Assembly (NCBI RefSeq): GCF_030269925.1
Contig: NC_085127.1
Span: 7,075,501-7,139,500 of the forward strand
Direction: 5' to 3'
DNA from: Bombyx mori
Taxonomy: Eukaryota > Arthropoda > Insecta > Lepidoptera > Bombycidae
Length of the DNA: 64,000 nucleotides
Position 1 is the stretch's first letter; every line of letters starts with the position of its first letter. The notes under the pieces were generated by a model that worked only from the letters and a program-made list of their open reading frames with translations, was not told the DNA's origin and made no database searches. Both the position numbers and the translations under genes were made by a program. Of the stretch, positions 14,401 through 26,400 are shown one piece after another.

Positions 14401-17400
14401 TTACTGTGGTTTTAGGTTAATTTGATTTATATTTTATTTAACAGCTTTTGTAACAAAATTTGTTCGATACTAATGTATACCTTTATTAATGAGATAAATA
14501 ATTATATAAACACATCATTCTCTAGGTCGATTCGTTTTAATGTTGGAAAAATATAAACGTAAACAATCCAGAGCGTTCATTTGTCGAAACACTTGAACTA
14601 ACAGTATTATTCGCTTTCATTTTATTTGTTGCACTCATGTGCTCTTTTGCTGTACTTATGTAAAAGGTGTATTATTCATCACACAGAGTTCAGAATGTAT
14701 TATATATTTAATAAACAATTTTATTTTGTTTACATAATTTTGTATTAAAAACAGATGTGTAAAGTGAGTAATTATCGTATGATATTCTTATACTGATAAT
14801 GTAACAATTTTTTTATTGCGAAATGTCGAATACATATCGACGCTTGAAAGGCAAACATGACTAAGCGACAATAACTGCTTTGTACATTAATTATAGGCAA
14901 TAACCATATTCGATGCGCAAAAAATATATATTTCTAGGTCTATTAAAATAATTTCAATCCTACAGCTACTAACTAGATTCTACTAGAGCTAGATTCGTTA
15001 AAATAAATTTTGTTTTCAGGTATTTCAACTTTAAATTCTAGGGTCCGCAGACTAAAGCACATAAGTCAAAAAACTCTACTTTACAGGAATTAAAAAAAAC
15101 TATTTAGAATCTTATACATTAACAAACTTAATAATGTTTATTTGAATTATATAAGTCTATAACACTAACTTATTATTAAAATTAAATATTTTAAAGTAAA
15201 TGTGATTATTTAATCTTTAGATGACTTAAGTTATAAGGAACACAATAATAGTATGAGTTAAGTGAAAAAGATCAACAATTAAGATATATATTATAATAAT
15301 ATAAGTCATAAATATAAATAACAACTCAATGTTTAATTAAAATTCTACTTCTTCATCGAGTTCTAAAATATCTGGATCAGTATTTCGTAAAGTTTCCAAC
15401 GTGGGAAGACTTACGTAAAATTCATGGAAAATATCCGGTATTAAAGGGAGCAGCGAAATTAAATCATTTTTTTTCTCGATGGATATGGGTAATGACTGTA
15501 TAGATATTATAGGAATATGATCAGGAACACTGGACCCTCTTCTTTTATAGTTAAAGGTAGAAAAAGGCGAACCTATATTCAGGGTGTCTTTATAAGTGAG
15601 AATGCCAAATTCTTGCTCATAGCGTAGCCATCTTTTTTCCAGCCATTTAAACTGCCGCCCATCGGTATCTTTATTTCTTAAAACTAAAGCACTTTTGAGG
15701 AGGGATGAAAAGTCATAAAAGTCTGTATTTTTCATTTCAACAACCTTAAACTTTTTGCTGCTAGACCGGATCAACTGTATCCAATCATGTGGATGAAATA
15801 CCTGTAATTCCGTTTTCTTCTTTTTTTTTTCTATGATGCCATGATCGGTATCTACTTCTAAATGGCTATGGCCAGGTATCATAAATTTGTGGTCAATTGT
15901 TTTGATAGCTCGATGTTTTTGCAATACCCAAGTAAACATACAACTGACATGGGAATTCCTATTTTGCCCACCGCATGTATCCGAGTAAAAAATTATATGT
16001 TTCGTATTATCAGATACGGATGTTTCTAAGTGCTTGTAAATACAAGAAGCGATTTGGTTAGCTCCCCGAGCTGCTACCGCCTCGTGCCACACATAGCAAA
16101 CAGCTTTACCAGTTTTGTTGTCGTGGACAGTTAAATTGAACGTCCATAATTGCCGTTTATAAAAGGCTACAGAAGAACTTAGAGCTGGTGTTGGCAAACA
16201 CTGCTGTAAATCAAATGTGTACACCTGTAACGTGTCATCATTCTTGCACATTAGCGTGTCAGCTCGTTTCATGTCATAGGCTTGATCAGCTAGCGTTTTG
16301 TGGTTATCATGTTGAAGTATGAGATCTATTTTAACAGATTCCTCTTGACACAACTGTATCTGCATCTTAAACTTGTCACAAGTGTAACAAGTATCGACAC
16401 GCGGTTTTTTAAATGAAAGTCCTAATTTGTGAAATTCCTGACTATAGATTTTGATTGAAGGTGGATTATTCCGATCTTGACAAAATAACTCAAACATCTT
16501 TTGCATTGTTAAGTGAGATGGCAAATACTTCTTTGATGTAGACTTTCTCGTATAGTGACTTTCGTATGATGGAAATGACATGATATGTGTCTTAATTTCT
16601 AGGCGTTTTTCGTTTGATATCTTATGCTTAGGAATTGTTTTCCCTCGCATGTCATCAGTTTGAGTACCCCCTATGGATGATCTCCTTTTCATAGCAACTG
16701 TCTTTATAAAATTGTCACTTTCATCTAACGTTTTCATTAAACATCCTCGGCAGACAGGTTCACGTTTACCATGCACAGTAAAAAAGTATTTATATGTCTT
16801 CATTCTAAGCTTTTGCTTTTCAGGTTCAATAGCTCGTATTCTTTGCGTAGATTTATCTTTAATTTCCATTAAAGACGCCATGTATGCAGATCTTTTTGCA
16901 TATGACCCCATTTGCCAATATTCTGTAAATATGGCATGCCTATCAATTAGTGGTATACGTTCTTTACATTTCATTCTGCAAACAGGTAGCTCTTTCATAG
17001 TGCGATCTGATATACATTTTCCTTTTAATGTTTTGTATGCCTGTCCTAAGTTACGTTTTAATTTTTTTTCTCTTTTTATAGTACGTATACTCTTTTTTGG
17101 AGACACATTAAGATTAATTGAAATTTCATCACAAGTACTTGAACTTGATGTGGTTGAAAGTCTCGGTAATTCATAACATGGATCTCGTACAGAATCATCA
17201 CTAGAGAAGTCAAGTACAGGATGGTATGTTAAACTACTGACTTGACCTGATGATGTCGACGGTATAGGATCGTCTACCACTAGGTTCTCTGTGTTCAAAA
17301 TCGACTGTTGATTTACATTTTCTAAAAAAGGACAAGACAATCATCTATTTATAATGATATAATATTGATATAATTACGTAATTTGCAAATCATAATTTTG

Positions 17401-20400
17401 AAGATATGTGAAAATATACCTTCATTGCTTTCCAGATGAGTGGATAACGCCATTTCAACTAATTTCTTGCATCTTTGAATATTCATCTTAAATAATTAAA
17501 ATATTTAAGCACTCACACACAACTAACTAACACAACTAACCAACAAACTGTGCACAATCGACAACATTAGTAAATTAAAACCACTTACCGAAGTATTGTT
17601 TACGTTATAAATATTTTTAAGTAACTACTTTCTCTAAAGAAATGTTACATTTTGATGTTCTTTATAACATAAGTCAGACTTCTTACGTTAATAACTTTGT
17701 ACTTATGGTGTTCCTTAGAACATAAGTCCAGTTATGTTTTTTAGTTCGTTTGACTATATTAGGATTTGATAAGGTTGATACAGAACGCCGCTTGAATACA
17801 CCATGAAATACTTGAGTTTGATTTATGTGCTTTAGTCAGATTGTGTGTTGAGCAAAATGTAAACCGATGATGTAATAAAAAATAAACTGAAAATTTTGAC
17901 TTATGTGCTTTAGTCTGCCGACCCTAGAATTAGACTACTGTAAAGTTCACGCATTGTCGCTTAGTCACGTTTGCCTTTCAAGCGTCGATATATGCCTAGA
18001 CATTTCGATGTCGCTCGTTCAATAGATTATACCCGACCCGCATGACGTAAAACACCGATTCAATCAAGGTGAACTTGGAATGTTTGCTTCGATACTTCGA
18101 ACTGTGTACTTTTACTTCTAGTATTTTCTAGAATAACCACAAATTTTGTGCGTAAGAATACTAATGAGTGTGTATTATTCACATTACTTACTGAAGTAAC
18201 ATGTGATAATTTGATTTAATATTTAGGGTACCTATTTGCAAATGCAACCTTTTCTAAATCGTTGAATTTCTCCAAAAAAAAAAATCCGGTACTGTTAAGA
18301 AAATAAATAGATATTAATACTAGAAATTAATAATTCTTACTGGTGGTAGGACCTCTTGTGAGTCCGCCGCGGGTGGGGGTACCACCACCCTGCCTATTTC
18401 TACTGTAAAGCAATAATACGTTTCGGTTTGAAGGGTGGGGCAGCCGTTGTAACTATACTGAGATCTTAGAACTTATATCTCAAGGTGGGTGGCGCATTTA
18501 CATTGTAGATGTTTATGGGCTCCAGTAACCACTTAACACCAGGTGGGCTGTGAGCTCGTCCACCCATCGAAGCAATAAAAAAAAATACATGAAAGTTAAT
18601 GTAGGTTTACCTGTGGACCTTCCATTTCTGTATTACTATTGATGCTGAAGCGAAACGTAGCTTCACCCGATGGTCCATTGCCACCGGTAGGAGTCGGAAT
18701 GGAAATTTTCTGAAATGAATGAAACAACAATTGATCAAATAGCCGTTTCCATAACAAATATCAGTGCTTAAAACACGAATGTTTTCGTTTTGTGCTTATC
18801 ATTATTACATTTAATTAATGCATATACTTATACGAATATTGTTATTCGTACGTGACTTTGTTGTGAGGACATTGAAATAATAAATTTCAAAACATTTTAT
18901 TTACGTTTTAAATAACTAAGTAAATAAAAGTAAAACATACATTTAATAACTATTACAAAGAGGATTTTTTTTCTTAGATCCGTTGTTTTCATAACAAAAA
19001 CTATAAAAAAAAATCTTAACCATCTTTAATGTTAAAGAGGGTTCATTATGTTTTTTTTTAAATTATAATACAATATTGACTTTAAACACGTGATTACTTT
19101 TATTAAATGTATGACGTAAGAAAAAAGATAAACAATGTTATTATTATACGCGTTGCCGAGACGGACAACAACAGATACAAAAATCATAAAATAATACCTA
19201 TGTAAAATACGAAAGAATTACGACCTTTACAATTGCTCAACTCACTAAGTATCTGATGAATAATTCCAAGAATACGCGAATTGTCATTGTCAACATACGT
19301 AGGAAACCTGGCACGACATCTCCTAGTCATTAGGATCCAGTGAATCAATGACAAAATTAATGTATTGCTTCAATTTAAATTACTCTCATGAATATTAAAA
19401 GATGATACACCTGCCGCTCAATTGTATGCCAGTGACGAAAGTTCAGAATACTCCCACGACAAACATGCAACAGGTCTTATACTCGGAGCTCACAACCCAT
19501 ATTAGGGCGATATAGTAAAAGCATACAGTAAGTTTGAATACACAAGATAATTAAAAAGTTGACAACATTCTAGTAAGACCCTCATCGTCAGGAATGGTAA
19601 TGTAGATGCGTGATTTTAGCATATTACAGCTATGCTTTATTGAAACAACTGTTACAAATGTATGTATGTATTTGAAGTTAATTTAAAAGTGTTGCTATTT
19701 TATCAGACGGTACTCAATCTATAAACAAGTATTTTTATTATTATTGTTTCCAACATGTAATGCTTTATGCGATTTTTGTTTACAAAATTTGCTTCTTTCA
19801 TTAACTTTTTAGTAGTTTTTACTGGTGGTAGGGCGAATTTTTAGCCCAAAAGGTTAAGTACCGCCATTTTGTCTCTATTTACGGCGAAGCAATCATGCTT
19901 TCCGGTTTGTATGATGATATACCCTTAATGCAATTGACAATTTAAACAGTTGGCGTCATGTTTCAAGGTGGATTACATAAAGCATACACGTTGAGATGTC
20001 TATGAACTCCAGTAGCCACTTAAACCCAGATGGGCCAGAATGCGTAAATAAATATGTTAGGTACTCCATTACGTACGCGTACTTAGATACGCAATAATAT
20101 TATTCAGTATTTTCCATTTTAAAATCAGAAAAAAATGTAGTAATCAAATACAGGTCAAGTGTTTTTTTCCAGGCGTGCTACTTTCGACATGCCCATGCTT
20201 GGTGTGGCCGCGAGCCACTTTGAGGTCGTAGCAGAATGTGTGCCAGCACTACAATGCCCGACAATTTAGTCTATAAAGGAATGCGGCTCAAAATTAATAC
20301 TATGTAATTTAGTTCCATGTTATTTTCACCAGTACAAAACGGCTTCTGATTTCGGAAACTTCGAGAATATTGTATTTATCTATAAATTAGTTAATGAACT

Positions 20401-23400
20401 TCTTATCAGTTTCAAGGTCTTTTAGTATCAATTGGCCGAGCTACAAGAGCTGTTGTTGAAATTAGCAAAAAACTCACTAGAGTTTTCTCTACAGCTTCAA
20501 ATATCAGCAGGTGACGCCAGAACATTATTTAGAGACATAGGCATTTAGCTATCACGCGAGTTAAGTTTGATAAACACAAGTTTTATATGGACAATAATGT
20601 GGAATTATAGAGCTAATGAGGAAAAAACCCGCTACGAACGGAGCGCGCAGTTAGTGTGGGTGCGCGCGGGGAGTGGCTTTCTCTGCAGTACGGCCAAGCA
20701 ATATAAAGAGCGCCTCGCGATGGATACATTGGCATTCGGTGAACAGCCGTCTCGCCCGCATCAGCAGTTCCATAGCGTCTTCCATTGTTTTGTATCATTT
20801 CGTTGGCCGATTTTTCTTTTTATTGTCACTAATACAATAACTCACATGCATCTATTTATAGGCAATTAGTTCAATGAATTTGCGGATTTGTATTATGTCA
20901 AGGTCGACGGTTTGATTGTTTGTCTTCTAGTGAAGGTCGATAGGAATACCTCGGCGAGGGCCGGAAAAGAGGTGGGTATGAGGAAATGCGTCATATGTTT
21001 TTCAAGGCATAGCTCGAATGGCACCTAGTCGTTGTAGGAGGATACTTATCAGACAACGCATGATAGCTGCGTCGATAAATCGTGCCGTTACGTCATAATA
21101 AAACAGTTTCAGCTGTTTTTATTTAATGTGCAATTCGAAGCAGGGATTTTGTTCGCTGTGAATTAGCAATCGTGTACAGGCGATTGTAGCTTTTCTTGGT
21201 TACCTAATTTCTGAGCAAGCGGCGAACGGAACAGTGTTGCGAAGTGAGAGGCCGTCGCAACCGGTCCGACGACTCACTCGACCGAGAGATATACTACTAC
21301 TTATTAGCAGCAAACAACTATAACATTTAAAGTTCAGTGTAACTGTAGTATGTCTAACTAATATATTATTGTCCAAGTGCGCGTCTAGCTTGTTTTACGT
21401 TAAAAAAAACCATTTTGATTCCGAGAAAAATATCAGAATACATTATGATATTAAGAATACCATTGTACAAGACAAACCCGGACGCAAAACAACCGGTCGT
21501 ACGCCCCTACTTCGAGTTAACGCATTATATCTTATTGACGTAACAACGTAGAGGTGATATAGTCGAGACGATCTAATTTCGACTTTATGTCGTTCGAATA
21601 ATGATACATTTTAGTTCCAATTCGAGAGGAACAAACATAGGTAGTGGTCGATAATAAAATGGTTCACTTCGATTCGTAGCGGAAAATCCACGCGCCCGAG
21701 TTGTGATCGCCTTCGTGTTGATTACTTGACGTATTTTTTCTTGTAATGAAGTATAAGCGTTTTTTAAAAGTATACATAATTATACTTGCTACGTTTTTTA
21801 TTACTTGTCACAGATTGTTAAGAACTTTAATAATATTAATAAAATTTAGGCCAAAAATTTATCAGACGACTAAATTGAACTAAATTGTAAAGAAATAGCT
21901 TAAGTAAAAGCGTCAAAATACGTAAACGTGAATTATACAATCATAATAATGCTATTAATGTGGAATCGTGTGAATTGCTGTAGGGTTTTAAAAAAATATA
22001 TAAATAAACACAACGAATGTAGGTACATAATCAACGTACAAGTATCTGACATGTTGATAAACATTCTGCGGCAAGCGATATGTTTATCTTTGTAATTATT
22101 CAACAAGAACTTGCTGTCTTTTGAAAAGGAAAACTTTACCACGTTCGAGATCGAAATTAAGAATTCGGCAACGGTCTCATCATAAGAAATTTTGTTCTAA
22201 CACAATTTACTAACGGTAATAGTCACTTTCATCGTAGACACATTTAAAGTCGGAGTGAGTGGCCAGCTATTCGTGTGGTTTCTACAATACACTATTTGCA
22301 TATTCGCCGACTTTCTAATGTACGATGCGATGCGGCCGCTCTTGTCGCAATCGTCGGCGGCGCGGTGAGGTAACAACGATTCATTTAATTATAATATGTG
22401 GAAAAAAACTGTATTCGAGTCTCGCGCATTGTTGTCATTGAGTGTACGCCACTCTAGCTTGGGTTTTTTCGTTCACTCGGCGGCCGCTGATTGGCTGATG
22501 CAGAACTTATTAAAAGTCACACTCAAACCAGTATACCTTGACTACGCGAATAGTATACCAATTACAATTTCAAAGCGAAACATACGATGCACTGAAATAA
22601 TATGTATATCATTCTATTTTGTTATATTTTTAAACGAGCCGTTCTTTTAAGTTGTTATATTGCATTTTGCTGAGAATGCATATTCGTATTTTATCGTGAA
22701 CCAATCTTAATGGGAACTAAATAAAGTACAGTTTCCAAAGTACCCGCCACGGTGAATGAACTATGTTAATTATTTTGCACGTGTACAACGATTAGATTGC
22801 ATGGCATTTAGAATTTATCTAGACTTCATTATGATAGCTACAAAACAAAAGTATATATTTAAATAAAGTTAACGTAAAATTTTAATGCTTACGAAATTGT
22901 AAAAAGTCTTTGTTTTGGAAGTAAAGCCGAGAAGCAAGGATTCATTTCGATGCCGTTCTCCTTCGCGGTGCGGCGGCCGCTCGCGACCTTCCGGCAGAGG
23001 AGGGGTACCTCTCACCGGCGACGTGACTGCAACCACGGCCTTACGTTGCGAGGCTGTATCGAAACCTCTACGTAACGAACCTCTTTCAAACGTTGGTTAC
23101 TCAACACTCGATAGGTCCGTCGAATGTCGATACGCAGCATACTCACTCGCCTTAGCACATTACCACCGACGGATCACGTGAACGACTTGCGTAACAAAAT
23201 ATTGCCCGGCACTCCTTTTGATACAACGTTGAAATACATAGAATTCTTTCATTATTGAGAAATAATTTAATGGTGAAATTCATGTTTGAATTGCGAAAAT
23301 CAGTGATGTTATCGTTCAGTCTTTGTTGTCTCCGTAATCGATAACACTCAAACGGCTACTTTGTATTTTAAATCAATGCACGGCGATAAAATAATTATAA

Positions 23401-26400
23401 TAATATAATTAAGTCACGTTCAAAATTCTTAACAAATGTAGTAGGTATAATGTTGAATTCGAAACAAACAATGGCAAGTAAAGGTGAATAGATGTTCACA
23501 CTTCACACTATACAAAAGTAGAATCCATTATTTACTCACAGGCACTTTTACTGAATATTTGACATACAAGCATTGTTACATTTTTTAAATAGCAACCTAA
23601 TTAAAAAATGTATAATATTGCGTAGTTACATTGCATGATATTAATCTTCGGATGCTCATTCTTAGTAACTGTCAATTGATCGGATGTTTTTATTTTGGAG
23701 AATAAATAAAATTATAATGAAAAACATAATAAAAGCATGACATCATGGAGCATGTAGAATGTATTTTTTTAGCCGCGTTACAGTTGTGTCTGTACATGTC
23801 TAAAAAAAATATCAATAATAAAAAATGAGACTGATAAACAATTTAAATTATTGAAAATAGACCCACACGAAAAGATACGATAACAAATGTAATGTAAAGG
23901 CCGACACGGTCAGTTTATTTACGAAACAAAGAACTGAACACACAAACATAATATGATTCGCCGATGTTTCACATTTCAAAGGGGATTGCCCGTATGTTAT
24001 TTCCCCGAGTCTCCGAGGAAACAATTTGAAATAACTCGCTTATCACACTGTCCAAGTATACATAATATGTTCGTACAATAGATTGTTAAGCGAAATTACT
24101 GGTAGTAGTTACATGATCGATTTAAAAATCGATTTTAAAATACACTCAGTATTTAAAAAACTAAGAAATTCACGTTTATCGATTCAGCAACATACGCACA
24201 TTGTACCGTGGAGACTTGATAATGTCGTAAGTATTTAGATCAAGGTGCGAAACACGCGTTCGAGAGTTGAGAATGGATCTGAGGAATTTTTGTTGAAGAT
24301 CACGCTCGACATCATATCGGAGTAGTGCATACACGATGAAACAGAAGCTGACTTATTGATTGATAGACTTACAATAGTTAACATTTAAAGATCCGGGACC
24401 AGTTTCACATGGAACTTGGGCCATTATTACAGTATGAATGTCATGCAAAAAAAAAAAGATAGGACATTATATTATACAATACGAAATAATGGTCTAACAC
24501 TATATAAGAAACGTAATATCAATTTGAATTTATTTTTCATCTTAGTAAGTTATTTATCTATTGGTTCCAGTAACCAGTTAATACCAGGTAGGCTAAGAGT
24601 TCGCTCACCCATCAAAGCAATAAAAATAAATAGAAATGTATCCGAATATTCTAGACTTTGGATTGGAACACATGATAACTTTGAGGTAGGAACCAAAGGT
24701 TCATCTTGCATAGCCCCAAATAATCCATCCATTGGTCAAGACCACGGCCCAAAACCGTTGTGTTTTTTTTTTTTAGGAATAGTGGAAGGATTCTTGATGG
24801 CTCGAAGGCTTTCCAGTTTCACCAGGACAGGCGTGCGGTCTTAGCCAGGAGCGGGTTCAACAACTCTTTTCTACCTCCAGTAATTGAAACGATAGACCTT
24901 AATGAGACATCAAACAATGGAAATATAGAACAAAGAAAATATTACACATGTGTTTCTAATAATTAAGCGTCAAGAATAATAGGCAACTTTGTTAACTTTC
25001 AAAGAACTTCTCAGTTATCGTGAATGTGTTATTATAATTAGGCTGAATAATTGGAAGCCTATCAGCTTACAATTTCATTGAACTTAGTTAAATCCGCGTG
25101 TAAATTTACCACTCATTGTAAAATTAGCATGTTATAATAATATATTGGAGTTTTTTTTAAAACTGGAAGATGCCAGGTAATGCACGATAAAGCAACGAAA
25201 TTGGCTGCGAAACTATGCTCCACGAATAATTTAATATGTCACAGAGACAGACAGAGGTGCGCCGACTTATTGTTTCCAAACGGATATCTCAAAATCGAAT
25301 AAACCGTGATGATTTATTTTGCATGCTACCGATAAAGACCCGAATGTTATAGTATATTGAACAATAATATTGCAGTAACTAGACATGCCTCGCGATAAGA
25401 ACCAAAAAAGAAGATGTTCTGAAGGTTGTTATGGATGGTGAAACAAAAGAGAAATGTTATTCATAAAATAAATCTAAATTAGATAACTAGTAGACATCCT
25501 AATTCATCGCAAGTAGTAATATTAAACTCTCAATAAACGAGCTATTTTAGAGAGAGCAAACAGATTGTTGAAAAAAATGATTCAAGGACATTACGTAGGT
25601 ATGCCTAAAACAACTTTTACGAAAAAATAAAATTTTAAACTAATTCAAAATAGAAACATCGTTTAAGGTAACTTATATTTTCGTTTAGTTGGCAATCAGA
25701 AAATGTAGTAACACAAAATTCGCATACACTTAAATAGTAACAAAACAATACACGGCACCTGGAACCATTTGGCATAGATAATGATACTTTGTTCCAGTTA
25801 TTTACGTTCAAGGCGAATACAATGTATTATTGTTGTATTATGATTTTTGAAACGACAAAAATTTTGATAGATATAATATAAGTAATAAGCGCAACTAGAA
25901 TATTTGAGTCGAGAGTTGTATAACGGGCATTGCGATTTACGATTGGCGGACAACTGGGCGAAAACAATTGCAAGACCGGTTCTGTACCAGTTGATAGTTC
26001 CGTGTTCTGTTGAACGCAAATAAAACGTCAATATTTTACAAAGAATAAAAGCGTACGCCCTGAATTGCGGACTTCTTTATTTTTTATTTATAGTGTACAA
26101 AAAAAAAGTCTCGTTTTACGAATCAAAACAAAATGTTGACCTTTTTATGTCGTGACCAAAAATGGCGTAGCAAATTATGATTTAAATGGAATTTAAATTA
26201 AATGTGCACTTGAATAGCTCACGGACCACTTGCTTGCAACGTCTAAGCCGACGCCCACCTTGAGACACGAGATGAAACGTCCATTGTATTGAAATAACGG
26301 TTTCTCTACCCTCCAAACAGTATCTCAGGTTTGGCTTGTTGCAGTTGTCGGTAGGGATAGAACATTAACTCGTGCTGTTTAACGGAACGATTATTAAGAA

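Larger units (their letters stand above)
14819..18010. repeat. Older inverted-repeat element interrupted by the DUF7869 transposon
   Basis: A 39-bp segment at 14834-14872 (core CGACGCTTGAAAGGCAAAC) recurs inverted at 17953-17991 with one mismatch. Weaker similarity (GCGAAATGTC versus TCGAAATGTC) continues outward to about 14819 and 18010. The transposon lies between the arms, with about 165 bp on its left and 20 bp on its right. The simplest reading is a short inverted-repeat element that later received the transposon. Its own ends and target duplication could not be fixed. Confidence 0.65.

Noticed and set aside
16673..17176. 167-codon plus-strand frame
   Set aside because: Shadow of the transposon gene on the other strand.
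17323..17340. MSCPFL start of the long transposon frame
   Set aside because: The stretch contains a good splice acceptor, and an upstream exon with matching phase gives a better N-terminus.
26221..26335. Possible very old LINE tail
   Set aside because: Only GCCCACCTTGAGACA is convincing; the rest is too degraded.
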